Positions 43,036 through 52,521 of a stretch of DNA of 64,000 nucleotides are shown one piece after another. The stretch lies in contig CACGSS010000001.1 of the NCBI GenBank assembly GCA_902575725.1, positions 1 to 64,000 of the forward strand, given 5' to 3'. A program made the translations under genes and the position numbers. This DNA comes from an uncultured Alphaproteobacteria bacterium. Lineage in GTDB: Bacteria; Pseudomonadota; Alphaproteobacteria; HIMB59. Below the pieces are notes generated by a model, which saw nothing but the letters and a program-made list of their open reading frames with translations, was not told the DNA's origin and searched no databases. Positions within the stretch are counted from its first letter, which is position 1, and every line of letters begins with the position of its first letter.

Positions 43036-43428
43036 ATGTATTCTAAGACTACAAATGGGATTAAAGTAACTGTTACTCCATATTTTCTTGATGACCAATC
43101 ATCTCCACAAGACGATCATTTTGTTTGGGCCTATCAAGTAAATATCAAAAATCTCGGTAATACGACAATGCGTTTAAGTCAGCGTAATTGGGTTATTATT
43201 GATGCTAATGGAAAAATATTGAATGTTCAAGGGGATGGTGTTGTTGGAGAATTTCCAACTTTGCAGCCTGGAGAAAGTTTTGAATATACGAGTGGAACTC
43301 CTCTAAAAACAAATAACGGCATTATGCAAGGTTTTTACCTGATGTCTAAAGATGATGGAGAGCAATTAAAAATTGACATACCTACTTTTTCTTTAGATAG
43401 CCCATATAATAAGAAAAATTTACATTAA
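43036..43428 (+). CDS. apaG: ApaG-domain protein
   Basis: Immunoglobulin-like ApaG fold, 130 residues. MYSKTTNGIKVTVTPYFL, DHFVWAYQVNIKNLG, LSQRNWVIIDANGK, VVGEFPTLQPGESFEYTSGT and GIMQGFYLM are the standard blocks. I start at ATG 43036 because the family begins MYxxTTxGI; the ATG at 43015 would add seven residues. The role is unclear (linked to cobalt/magnesium sensitivity in Salmonella). Confidence 0.93.
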   Translation: MYSKTTNGIKVTVTPYFLDDQSSPQDDHFVWAYQVNIKNLGNTTMRLSQRNWVIIDANGKILNVQGDGVVGEFPTLQPGESFEYTSGTPLKTNNGIMQGFYLMSKDDGEQLKIDIPTFSLDSPYNKKNLH

Positions 43429-43440
43429 TTTTTATATTTT

Positions 43441-44889
43441 ATGTTTAATTTAAAACCGATTGCATTGGTGGGAGGAACGGTAGTATGTAGTGTTGGTTTC
43501 TTATTATTTATTCCACTTATTACTGAACTAATTTATAAAACTGGCAGTTGGCAATCGTATGCTGTACCAATTCTTCTTTATCTCATAGTTGGTGGGTCAT
43601 TAGTTATATCCAATATTAATGTAAATCTAAAAATATCTATAAAGGAAGCTTTTATTATCACAGTGTTATCTTGGCTACTATTATCCATACTTTGTGCTAT
43701 TCCATTTATATACTCAACTACTAATTTAGGTGTAATTGATGCATTATTCGAGTCGATGAGTGGAATTACTACAACGGGTGCTACAATTTTAGATAATATT
43801 GATAATCTCCCTAAGGGAATTCTAATTTGGAGAGCGCTTTTACAATGGTTAGGAGGAATTGGTATTGTAGTTATTGCTCTATTTATATTACCTTTTTTAA
43901 GAATTGGCGGAATGCAATTATTTCACCTAGAGGGAAATGATCCTTATGATAAATTTTTGCCAAAGATATCGTCGGTTATATCAAAGATTGTAATTTTCTA
44001 TGTAATATTAACTTTTATGTTGTTTGGACTTTATTACGTAAATGATATGAGTTTTTTTGACGCTTTAGCTCATAGCTTTACAACTATTTCCACTGGGGGT
44101 TTTTCTACACACGATGACTCTTTTGCATATTTCGAAAGTAATAAAATTTTGTTAGTTGCAATAATATTCATGATTATAGGAAGTTTACCTTTTCTAGTAA
44201 TAGCTCAAATATCTATAAATAATTTTTCAACTTTACTAAAAGACAATCAAGTAAAAGTCTTTTTAATTATTCTTATAACATCAATAATAATTATCTACTT
44301 TTTGGCAAATAGCTATATTGATGGTGATTTCATTCACAAATCAATATCTATTGCTTTTAATACAATATCAATCATTTCAGGTACAGGATTTGTTAGCGAA
44401 AATTATGAAGAATGGGGGAACTATGCTTCTGTCTTATTTTTATTACTGATGTTTATTGGCGGATGTGCTGGTTCCACGACTGGTGGATTAAAGATATTTA
44501 GATTTCAGATATTATTTAAATACATAAATTTGCATTTCAAAAAAATGTTACAACCACATGCTATATTTGCAACTCACTTCAACGGAAAAAAGGTAACTGA
44601 AAATACATATGAGTCAGTTATGATTTTCTTTTTTTTATATATCCTAACCTTTTCTGTATCGGCTTTACTTTTATCATTTAGTGGGCTGGATTTTTTAACT
44701 TGTATTTCTGCCTCAGCGTCAGCTATTTCTAATGTGGGTCCAGGATTAGGCGAGATCATAGGTCCGGATGGTAATTATAGCCAACTTACTGGTTATTCTA
44801 AAACAATTTTAATAGCTACTATGTTTTTAGGACGTTTAGAAATGTTAACTATACTAGTTTTATTTTTACCTTCTTTTTGGAAAAATTAA
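43441..44889 (+). CDS. trkH: Trk-type potassium uptake protein TrkH
   Basis: Potassium-translocating membrane subunit, 482 residues with about ten helices. The four pore loops typical of the family are visible: MSGITTTGATILD (about 109-121), FTTISTGGFSTHDDS, FNTISIISGTGFVSENY and SAISNVGPGLGEIIG. The TrkA partner is not in the window. It follows apaG by 12 bases and ends in a TTAA shared with the convergent lipoprotein gene. Confidence 0.94.
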   Translation: MFNLKPIALVGGTVVCSVGFLLFIPLITELIYKTGSWQSYAVPILLYLIVGGSLVISNINVNLKISIKEAFIITVLSWLLLSILCAIPFIYSTTNLGVIDALFESMSGITTTGATILDNIDNLPKGILIWRALLQWLGGIGIVVIALFILPFLRIGGMQLFHLEGNDPYDKFLPKISSVISKIVIFYVILTFMLFGLYYVNDMSFFDALAHSFTTISTGGFSTHDDSFAYFESNKILLVAIIFMIIGSLPFLVIAQISINNFSTLLKDNQVKVFLIILITSIIIIYFLANSYIDGDFIHKSISIAFNTISIISGTGFVSENYEEWGNYASVLFLLLMFIGGCAGSTTGGLKIFRFQILFKYINLHFKKMLQPHAIFATHFNGKKVTENTYESVMIFFFLYILTFSVSALLLSFSGLDFLTCISASASAISNVGPGLGEIIGPDGNYSQLTGYSKTILIATMFLGRLEMLTILVLFLPSFWKN

Positions 44890-45353
44890 ATCTTTTGTTT
44901 GAGTTCAATATTTAATCTTTCAATTAAGTCAAGTTGGGTGTTTTCAATTAATATGTCAAAATCATTTAAACTAAATGTGCCTGTTAGCTCTCCAAAAGAT
45001 TTAACCTCACCTTTAATAATTTTCTTTTTAGAGAGTAATGGTTTATTTAATATTACATTGAAATTTAAAGATATATTAACTCTTTTACCATCGTTGATAT
45101 TAATTATCTCCTGATTATAATCAGAAATAGAGAATGTCATATTTCCATTAAAGCCATCTATTTTGACTTTATTATCAAACCAAAAATAAATATAGTTTTT
45201 GAGATTTAAAGGTAAATTCTCATCGAGAATTAGTTTTTTTTCAACCACATCAAATTCAATTTCTTGCAGCTGATTTTTTTTGTTATCAATAGAAAAAGCT
45301 GTCTCGTTACAAGAATTTAAAAAAAAAATAAAACAAAATAAAAATTTTCTCAC
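44886..45353 (-). CDS. Putative lipoprotein of unknown function
   Basis: 155 residues. A short signal (FLFCFIFFLNSC) ends in a lipobox-like LNSC with Cys about residue 15. The mature part is beta-rich with repeated short Lys/Asn/Ile strands and no motif I recognise. The GTG start overlaps the argF TAG (TAGTG), so it is co-translated with argF, an unexpected partner. Its stop shares TTAA with trkH. Confidence 0.6.
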   Translation of the reverse strand: MRKFLFCFIFFLNSCNETAFSIDNKKNQLQEIEFDVVEKKLILDENLPLNLKNYIYFWFDNKVKIDGFNGNMTFSISDYNQEIININDGKRVNISLNFNVILNKPLLSKKKIIKGEVKSFGELTGTFSLNDFDILIENTQLDLIERLNIELKQKI

Positions 45354-46222
45354 TATTTATCCCAATTTATAAGTTGAAGCATATTATTTTGAGCAATCAT
45401 TCGATTAAACGCTTGCCTCCATACAATTGATTTGTCAGATTTAAATACTTCCTCACTAACTTCAAGACCTACTTTTGCAGGGAGACAATGCATAAAAATA
45501 CAATTTGCAGGTGTCTTTGACATCAGTTCTGTTGTAACTGAGTATGGTTTTAATATTTCAACTTTTTTTTGACTCTCTTTATCATTCATAGAAATAAAAA
45601 CATCTGTCATGACACAATTGATATTTTTAAAATCTATCTTATCTAGATTATCAGTCACAGTTATATTAGATCCCATTTTCCAATTATTTGTTTGAGTAAT
45701 AGAAGTTGGAGAGCAAATAATTAATTTTAAATCACTAATTAAATTTACCGATTCTACTAAACTGTAACAAACGTTATTCATATCCCCCATCCATAAAATG
45801 TTTAAGTTTAAAGACCCAAAATTTTCTTTAAGGGTGAGTAAATCGCCTATGGTCTGACAAGGATGTGATATGTCACTAAGTGCATTTATTATGGGCTTAG
45901 AAAAAAATTTAGAGGCCTTATTTAGTCTTTCATGGTCCGTTGTGCGATAAATTAATCCATCTAGATAGCAATTCATTGCCTTAAAAGTATCTTCAAAACT
46001 CTCATCTCTTGATATATTTAAATCTTCAAACCTAATTTCAATTGGTTTTCCGCCCAAGTTTGAAATACCCGCTATAAAAGATAGTCTTGTTCTAGTAGAT
46101 GGTTTTTCAAATAATAACCCTATATTTATACCCTCTAAATTATTTTCATCAGTCTTGACATTTATAATATTTTTTAATTCATCTAAAGTTAGATCTGATA
46201 TATTTAAAAAAGATTTAAGCAA
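45353..46222 (-). CDS. argF: Ornithine carbamoyltransferase
   Basis: Makes citrulline from ornithine and carbamoyl phosphate in arginine synthesis. 289 residues with the carbamoyl-phosphate loop FEKPSTRTRLSF (about 38-49), ISHPCQTIGDLLTLKE (HPxQ, about 117-132) and MHCLPAKVG (HCLP, about 243-251). It is slightly shorter than usual (about 305) but has no missing block. The start is TTG. It marks the edge of the polysaccharide island, whose first gene ends 43 bases upstream. Confidence 0.95.
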   Translation of the reverse strand: MLKSFLNISDLTLDELKNIINVKTDENNLEGINIGLLFEKPSTRTRLSFIAGISNLGGKPIEIRFEDLNISRDESFEDTFKAMNCYLDGLIYRTTDHERLNKASKFFSKPIINALSDISHPCQTIGDLLTLKENFGSLNLNILWMGDMNNVCYSLVESVNLISDLKLIICSPTSITQTNNWKMGSNITVTDNLDKIDFKNINCVMTDVFISMNDKESQKKVEILKPYSVTTELMSKTPANCIFMHCLPAKVGLEVSEEVFKSDKSIVWRQAFNRMIAQNNMLQLINWDK

Positions 46223-46264
46223 AGTAATATTTAATTAATATTAAAGTTAATAAAGGCGTTTCTT

Positions 46265-47290
46265 TTAGTCATATTTTTTTTTTATATAATAATCGATATA
46301 CCAATCATAAAACTTTTTTATACCTTCTTCAATAGGAGTAGCTGGTCTATAATTAGTTAATTTATATAATAAATTACTATTAGCTTTGGTAAATGGAACA
46401 TCACCTTTTTGCATTGGGACATAAATACATTTAGCTTTTTTAGATGTAATTTTCTCAAGCGAATTTATAAACTTCATTAAATTTATCGATTTTTGATTAC
46501 CAATATTTACTGTTCTATAAGGAGCATTTTTTGAAATACTATCATTAGATATTTTTGAGCCAATTGATGGAGTTTTTTTTAATAATTTTATAATTGAAAT
46601 TACCAAATCATCAATAAAAGTAAAATCTCTCCATAATTTTCCACTATTATATACTTCAATTGGCTTATTTTCTAAAATTGCCCTTGTAAATTTAAATAAG
46701 GCCATGTCTGGTCTTCCCCAAGGTCCATAAACAGTAAAGAATCTTAAAACAGTACTTGGTATGCCAAAATTATGAGAGTAATTATGTATCATAACCTCAC
46801 AACTTTTTTTAGTAGATGCATATAACGATATTGGAAAATTAGAATTGTCTGACTCTGTAAATGATGTTTTTTTAATTGAGTGCCCATATGTTGAAGAGGT
46901 AGAAGAAAATATAAAATGTTTTGGTTTAAAACTTTTGATGATTTCTAATAAATTAAAAGTTCCGTTAATATTTGTTTCTAAATAAGAATTTGGATCTTCA
47001 AATGAATATCTTACACCAGCTTGAGCCGCAAGATGAATAATCTTATCGAATTTATTATTTTTAATTAATTCATATAGTTTTTTATAATTACATATAGAAA
47101 AGTTATTAAAAAAAAAATTTGGATAATTTTTTAAAATTTTTAATCTACTTTTTTTTAACTTTGGGTCATAGTATTTGGTTAAATTATCAATACCATGAAT
47201 TTCGATGTTTTTATTCTGTTCTAAGAGTTTTTTAGCTAAACTAAAGCCAACAAAACCGGCAACACCTGTAATAAGGATACGATTTTTCAT
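46265..47290 (-). CDS. UDP-uronate 4-epimerase-like NAD-dependent epimerase
   Basis: Extended SDR sugar epimerase, about 341 residues. TGVAGFVGFSLAKKLLEQ is the NAD motif at the N-terminus from ATG 47290; HLAAQAGVRYSFEDP, FSSTSSTYG and the catalytic YASTKKSCE (Tyr-x3-Lys) follow, then FFTVYGPWGRPDMA, which is characteristic of glucuronate 4-epimerases and the related TviC/WbpP type. Start ATG overlaps the dehydrogenase stop (ATGA). The substrate may be UDP-GlcA from Ugd or a UDP-HexNAc uronate from the adjacent dehydrogenase. Confidence 0.88.
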   Translation of the reverse strand: MKNRILITGVAGFVGFSLAKKLLEQNKNIEIHGIDNLTKYYDPKLKKSRLKILKNYPNFFFNNFSICNYKKLYELIKNNKFDKIIHLAAQAGVRYSFEDPNSYLETNINGTFNLLEIIKSFKPKHFIFSSTSSTYGHSIKKTSFTESDNSNFPISLYASTKKSCEVMIHNYSHNFGIPSTVLRFFTVYGPWGRPDMALFKFTRAILENKPIEVYNSGKLWRDFTFIDDLVISIIKLLKKTPSIGSKISNDSISKNAPYRTVNIGNQKSINLMKFINSLEKITSKKAKCIYVPMQKGDVPFTKANSNLLYKLTNYRPATPIEEGIKKFYDWYIDYYIKKKYD

Positions 47291-48552
47291 AAATAAACTA
47301 CTTTTGGGTGAGGCTTTAAAAACCACTTTATGTCAAAAATAAAACTATATTGATTTTTTAAAATTTTTTTATTTTTATCTAAAAACTTAAATTCTTTATG
47401 TGAAACCGATAATAAAATAATGTCAAATTTTTTATTAATTTTATTGATTATATTAATATTTTTTAGATTAGGGTAGGTTATTTCATGATTTAAATGTGGT
47501 TCGTAGGCATAAACATTTTTAAAGTTTTTTTTAAGTTGATGATACAATCTGATTGATTGAGAATTTCTAATATCATTACAATTTTCTTTAAAGGTAAGAC
47601 CTAATAAAAGTAAGCTAATTTTATCAGTATTTAGCTTATTTTTTTTTGAAAAACTTAATATTCTTTTGGTAATATAAACGTACATTTTATCATTAATTGA
47701 TCTTCCATTAAGAATAAGTTTAGGATTATGTTTATTTTTTTTAGCGATATAAGTTAAATAATATGGGTCAACTCCAATACAGTGACCACCAACAATTCCA
47801 GGTCTAAAATCTATAAAGTTCCATTTAGTTTTTGCAGCTTCAAGAACCTCTTTAAAAGGAACATCTAATTTGAAAAATAGTTGCGAAAATTCGTTAATTA
47901 ATGCAATATTGATATCTCTTTGTACATTTTCAATTATTTTTGATGACTCAGCTATTTTAATTGAACTCACTATATGTACTTTATTACAAACTTTACTATA
48001 AATTTTTTTTATAAGTTTTGTTGTTTTTAAATCTGAACCAGAAACTATTTTTGTTATTGTTTTTAATGTATTAATTTTATCTCCAGGATTCATTCTCTCA
48101 GGTGAGTAACCAAGAAAGAAGTCTTTATTATAAATAAATTTATTATTAGCTATGTATTTTTTAGCTAAATCTTCAATTAATCCAGGGTAAACAGTTGACT
48201 CATAAATTACAATACTTCCTTTGCTAATTACTTTAGAAACACTTTTTGTAGCAGAAACTAGGGCATTAATATTTGGTTTATTATTGGCAAAAACTGGTGT
48301 AGGCACAGTTATGATATATATATTAGAATTTTTAATTGAGCCAAAATTAGTGAATAAATTATTTTTTAATTTTATTAATTCACCTTTGGTAAGTTGATTA
48401 TTAGTGTCTATACCTTTTTTAAGAAGAGAGACTCTTTTTAGTTTATTATCAATACCATTTACAGAAAAGTGTTTAGATAATTCATATAATAAAGGTAATC
48501 CTATGTATCCCAAACCAATGATTGTTATTTTAATATTTTTGTTAGAAATCAC
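47287..48552 (-). CDS. UDP-N-acetyl-hexosamine 6-dehydrogenase (WbpA/TviB-like)
   Basis: 421-residue nucleotide-sugar dehydrogenase that oxidises C6 of a UDP-HexNAc to the uronic acid. N-terminal ITIIGLGYIGLPLLYELSKH (about 9-28), VPTPVFANNKPNI, SPERMNPGD and the catalytic FRPGIVGGHCIGVDPYYLTY (Cys about 255). The SPERxNPGD and GGHCIxVDPYYL motifs mark the WbpA/TviB/WecC group rather than Ugd. With the WbpB/D/E/I-like genes upstream it would supply UDP-GlcNAcA. Overlaps neighbours by 4 bases on both sides. Confidence 0.9.
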   Translation of the reverse strand: MISNKNIKITIIGLGYIGLPLLYELSKHFSVNGIDNKLKRVSLLKKGIDTNNQLTKGELIKLKNNLFTNFGSIKNSNIYIITVPTPVFANNKPNINALVSATKSVSKVISKGSIVIYESTVYPGLIEDLAKKYIANNKFIYNKDFFLGYSPERMNPGDKINTLKTITKIVSGSDLKTTKLIKKIYSKVCNKVHIVSSIKIAESSKIIENVQRDINIALINEFSQLFFKLDVPFKEVLEAAKTKWNFIDFRPGIVGGHCIGVDPYYLTYIAKKNKHNPKLILNGRSINDKMYVYITKRILSFSKKNKLNTDKISLLLLGLTFKENCNDIRNSQSIRLYHQLKKNFKNVYAYEPHLNHEITYPNLKNINIINKINKKFDIILLSVSHKEFKFLDKNKKILKNQYSFIFDIKWFLKPHPKVVYL

Positions 48553-49595
48553 TGGAATAAATGTTTTATTGGTAAGAAAAATTTAGTGTTATTTCCTAAT
48601 GTTAGCCATACATTCAAAAATGTAAAGTTTAATAACAAAAAAATAGAGGCATATATTTTCTTTAATTTATTCTTCAAAACACTAATAATTTTATCTAAAA
48701 CAAGAAAAAAAATAGGAAATAAAAAGAATAATAGTCGATCACTAATAGTCGGATTTGCCAGTGTAAATACAATTATAATAGGCATTACTATGTAAATTGT
48801 AGATTTGAATAAATCTGAATAAACAGAGTTATTGATTTTGTCTTTATGCTTAAAAAAGATAACTATTATGGGTAAAATTAGTGTAAATCTTGAATAAAAA
48901 CCATATGAATAGTGTTCCTTTCTAATTATATAAACATCTATTAATCCATAGAAATGATCTATTCCTAGTGTCATAAAATAAGCGCAAAATAAAGTTAGAA
49001 TTAAAAAAGAGACTTTTATGGAGTTTTTTATATTTACCTTTAACAAAATCATAAATGCGCTAGATATATGTATCAAAGATAATATTGACGTAACTATAAC
49101 ATATTTAATAAGATTTAATTTTTCCCAATAAATTAAAATCAAAAGGAAAAAGGAAATAGCAATACCTTGTCTTACTATTCCTAGTGTTAAACTATAAATG
49201 TAAAAAGAAAAAAATAAACATGAAATAAAAAATTTATTTTCAAAACAATTATTAATAAAAATATAGATAAGTGAAATAGTTAAAAGTTTTACAAATATCG
49301 AGAACGAAATATAATTGAAAGACAATTCATAAAATAATCTTGCTAATACATTATATATTAATTCTTTATTCTTTAATAATTCACTGAATTCTAGTTGACC
49401 ATTAAAATAATAATTTTTTTCATATAGCCCATAATCACCTCCCATATTAATTGTAAAAGCAAATATCAGAGAAAATAAAATGAAGAAAATCAATAAAATA
49501 TAGTCATTATAAATTTTCTTTATTGGATTAAATAAGTTTATTACATACATAATTGATAAAAAGATATAAAAAAAATTATAAATATAAATACTCAA
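48549..49595 (-). CDS. EpsG/Wzy-like polysaccharide polymerase
   Basis: 348 residues with about ten hydrophobic helices. The early loop NMGGDYGLYEKNYYF and the later LGIVRQGIAISFFLLILIYW (about 131-150) match the EpsG family (G-D-Y-x-x-Y and R-Q-x-x-A elements), which polymerise repeat units in the periplasm. Start TTG overlaps the asparagine-synthase stop (TTGA). No other polymerase candidate lies in the island. Confidence 0.78.
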   Translation of the reverse strand: MSIYIYNFFYIFLSIMYVINLFNPIKKIYNDYILLIFFILFSLIFAFTINMGGDYGLYEKNYYFNGQLEFSELLKNKELIYNVLARLFYELSFNYISFSIFVKLLTISLIYIFINNCFENKFFISCLFFSFYIYSLTLGIVRQGIAISFFLLILIYWEKLNLIKYVIVTSILSLIHISSAFMILLKVNIKNSIKVSFLILTLFCAYFMTLGIDHFYGLIDVYIIRKEHYSYGFYSRFTLILPIIVIFFKHKDKINNSVYSDLFKSTIYIVMPIIIVFTLANPTISDRLLFFLFPIFFLVLDKIISVLKNKLKKIYASIFLLLNFTFLNVWLTLGNNTKFFLPIKHLFQ

Positions 49596-51451
49596 AAAAA
49601 TATGTTTTTACGTATCCAAGTGTTTAAAATCATTATGTTCCAGACTTTTTGAAAATAATTATCGTCACCTTCTATATAATTTTCCCAAACTTTTGTGTAA
49701 TCAATTTTAATTAAATAGTTTTTTGTAATTATAGGATCAAAAAAAATATTTTTACCCCACTCATTCAACGGACCTCTTATCCATTTTGCAAGAGGAATAG
49801 AAAAACCACTTTTTTTTGATTGTATTAATGAGTCAGGTAAATATTTTTTTAGAGCTTTTCTTAAAATTAATTTGCCTTGAAAATTATTAACAATATTCTT
49901 ATCCTGCATAGATAGTGAATATTCAATAACATTTTTTGATAAAAGTGGTGCTCGGATCTCTATTGAATTATACATAGAGCATCGGTCAGATTTGTATAAA
50001 ACATTATTCGGTAAGTAAAATTGAAAATCATATTTCATCATATTTCTTAAATTTGACATTTCTTTGTCATAAAATAATTCAATCAATTCACTTTCTTTAT
50101 TATTTTTTAATAAATAAAGGTAAATTTCGTTTAAATTTTTATATTTTAAAATTTTAGAAAATTTAAGAAGTTTACTTTTTAAATCTAATTGGAAATATTT
50201 TCTTGGTAAAAGATTATTTAAAATTTCAATCGTAGTGATTGTTAATTTAAAATTTAGAAAGAAATTTAAAGGTATTTTTAATAATGGTGATAATTCTAAT
50301 ATATTTTTCCCCCATATGTGCCTATTGTATCCTCCAAAAAGTTCGTCTCCTCCATCACCAGTTAAAATAACCTTTGAACCATTTTTTTTTGCATTTTTAC
50401 ATAATAGATAAAGTGCTAAATCTGATTGATCTGTATGTGGTAAATCTAAATTATCAGTAAGTTCTTCAAATAAACTTGGTACATCAGTGGAATCAAATAT
50501 TATTTTATTAAAATTTACATCTAAATATCTAGATATTTTTTCAGCTCGTTCTGATTCATCGAAATTTTTATCTGAATATCCTATAGAATAAATTTGCATA
50601 TCTTTTTTAAATGTCGAAGCAATTGATGTAACTAAAGTTGAGTCAAGCCCGCTAGACATAAATGTCCCAACAGGAACATCAGATATAAGTTCTTTTCTAA
50701 TCTCATTTTTTAATAAACCATCAAAATCTATTTTTGATGAATTATTGTTTTTCTTTAAAGAATGATATGTATCTTCGTATTTCCAAAATTTATTTATAGT
50801 AAATTTATTTTTTTTTAAATCAAATTTAATATAATTACCTGGTTTTAAACTAAATATATTTTGAAAAACTGAGTTGTTATTCCAATTAAAATTAAAATTA
50901 ATATAATTCATAAGAATTTCCTCAGATATATTTTTTTCTTCGATTAGATAATTAATTGGTTTGACTTCTGAGGAAAAAATTAATTTATTATCAGATTGAT
51001 AATAATACAATGGCTTCTCCCCTGAAATATCCCTACAGAGATAAATTGTGTTACTTTCTTTTTTAAAAAAACAAAATGCATACATACCCTCAATATTTTC
51101 TAAAGTGTTTTCAACACCAAAATTGATTAAACTATTAAACAATACCTCGGTATCTGATGTAGAATTCCATCTTATAGACATTGTTTTATCTAATTTTTTT
51201 TTTATAGTTTCATGATTATAAATTTCTCCATTAAAAATAAGAACATTACCCAAGTTATCCTTGATTGGCTGTATTGCATTTGAAGATATATCTAAAATAG
51301 ATAATCTAGAATGTGCTAAGCCTATTTTATTTTTCTCATCATAAAAAGTACCTGACATATCTGGACCTCTATGCAATAAAATTTTATTGCATTGTTCCAA
51401 TTTTTCTTTTGGATTTTTATAGTCACCGACAAAGCCTGTAAAGCCACACAT
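49592..51451 (-). CDS. asnB: Glutamine-dependent asparagine-synthase-like amidotransferase
   Basis: 619 residues. Cys2 of MCGFTGFVG is the glutaminase nucleophile; HRGPDMSG, LAHSRLSILD and FNGEIYNHETI complete the class II amidotransferase domain (1 to about 200). The synthetase domain has the PP-loop SSGLDSTLVTSIA (about 261-273), LTGDGGDELFGGYNRH and SIEIRAPLL. In O-antigen clusters such enzymes (WbpS/WbmE type) amidate sugar uronic acids rather than aspartate; the setting favours that here. Sequence does not exclude a true asparagine synthetase. Confidence 0.92.
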   Translation of the reverse strand: MCGFTGFVGDYKNPKEKLEQCNKILLHRGPDMSGTFYDEKNKIGLAHSRLSILDISSNAIQPIKDNLGNVLIFNGEIYNHETIKKKLDKTMSIRWNSTSDTEVLFNSLINFGVENTLENIEGMYAFCFFKKESNTIYLCRDISGEKPLYYYQSDNKLIFSSEVKPINYLIEEKNISEEILMNYINFNFNWNNNSVFQNIFSLKPGNYIKFDLKKNKFTINKFWKYEDTYHSLKKNNNSSKIDFDGLLKNEIRKELISDVPVGTFMSSGLDSTLVTSIASTFKKDMQIYSIGYSDKNFDESERAEKISRYLDVNFNKIIFDSTDVPSLFEELTDNLDLPHTDQSDLALYLLCKNAKKNGSKVILTGDGGDELFGGYNRHIWGKNILELSPLLKIPLNFFLNFKLTITTIEILNNLLPRKYFQLDLKSKLLKFSKILKYKNLNEIYLYLLKNNKESELIELFYDKEMSNLRNMMKYDFQFYLPNNVLYKSDRCSMYNSIEIRAPLLSKNVIEYSLSMQDKNIVNNFQGKLILRKALKKYLPDSLIQSKKSGFSIPLAKWIRGPLNEWGKNIFFDPIITKNYLIKIDYTKVWENYIEGDDNYFQKVWNIMILNTWIRKNIFF

Positions 51452-52521
51452 TAATTAGACCAGGCTGAATTATAATCTAAAACCATTTTTTCAAAACTAT
51501 ATTCATTTTTTACAAAATCTCTCATACTCTTTTTGAATGGCAATGATAAGTAATTATTTTTTTTTTCGTTAAAGAGCAAAATTTTCTTTAATAAGTCTAC
51601 CTCATCCTTTTTTTTGTATATAAATCCAAATTTTCCAATAATTTTTTTTGAATTTCCAACATCAGTTGAAATATTAAAAATACCACATGATAATGACTCA
51701 AGTATAACATTAGAGAAGGACTCTCCGTAAATTGAAGGTAATATATGTAAGTTTATTTTTTTATAAAATTTGCCAATATTATTTGTAACACTATAAATTT
51801 GCGTGAACTCTTTGATGTTATTCTTTTTTAGTAAGTTAATTAATTTTATATTATTCGAATTGATACCATCCCCTATTAAATGGAGTTTAAAATCTATATT
51901 ATATTTTTTTAAGAGGTTAAGTGCCTTAAATAAAGTCTCATGATCTTTCATTGAGTGGAAACGAGCATTACAGCCTATATTTAAAGTTTCATTATTATTA
52001 ATATTAATTTCGAGATGATTGATATCTACACCGTTATAAATCAAAATAAAAGTTTTTTTATAATATAAAAGCTTTGTGTGAAAATTTTGTGATTCTTTTG
52101 AGCAAAAAATTATTTTTTTTGGAACAAAATAAGAAAATAAACTATTGATTGATCTAATTATAATTGTAATAAAATTATTTTTTAAAATTAAATTTGAACT
52201 TCTAATGTTCCAATAAATACTTATTTTAGGAAATAGAATTTTTAGAAAAATAGTAATAAAATCAGAATGGTAAAGCCAACTTTGAACAACATTTGGTTTT
52301 ACTTTTTTTATAATTTTATAAATTTTAAATAATTCAAGCAAAAAATTTAAAAAATTAATTTCAACATTAAAAATAGTTAATCCATTAAAATTTCTTTTAT
52401 CTGGAATTTTTTTTAAAGATATTATTATATGTTTATTTTTATTATCATTTTTACACATTTTTAGAAGGATATTTTGGCTTCCTCCAAATTCTAAAGAAGT
52501 AATAATATGTAAGATAATCAT
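51451..52521 (-). CDS. Glycosyltransferase family 4
   Basis: GT-B fold glycosyltransferase, 356 residues. N-terminal HIITSLEFGGSQNILLKMC is the acceptor-domain glycine loop; the C-terminal domain has the sugar-nucleotide E-x7-E element in PSIYGESFSNVILESLSCGI (about 264-283). Donor and acceptor sugars are unknown. The stop overlaps the asnB start by one base (TAATG), and its start overlaps the next gene (ATGA). Confidence 0.88.
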   Translation of the reverse strand: MIILHIITSLEFGGSQNILLKMCKNDNKNKHIIISLKKIPDKRNFNGLTIFNVEINFLNFLLELFKIYKIIKKVKPNVVQSWLYHSDFITIFLKILFPKISIYWNIRSSNLILKNNFITIIIRSINSLFSYFVPKKIIFCSKESQNFHTKLLYYKKTFILIYNGVDINHLEININNNETLNIGCNARFHSMKDHETLFKALNLLKKYNIDFKLHLIGDGINSNNIKLINLLKKNNIKEFTQIYSVTNNIGKFYKKINLHILPSIYGESFSNVILESLSCGIFNISTDVGNSKKIIGKFGFIYKKKDEVDLLKKILLFNEKKNNYLSLPFKKSMRDFVKNEYSFEKMVLDYNSAWSN

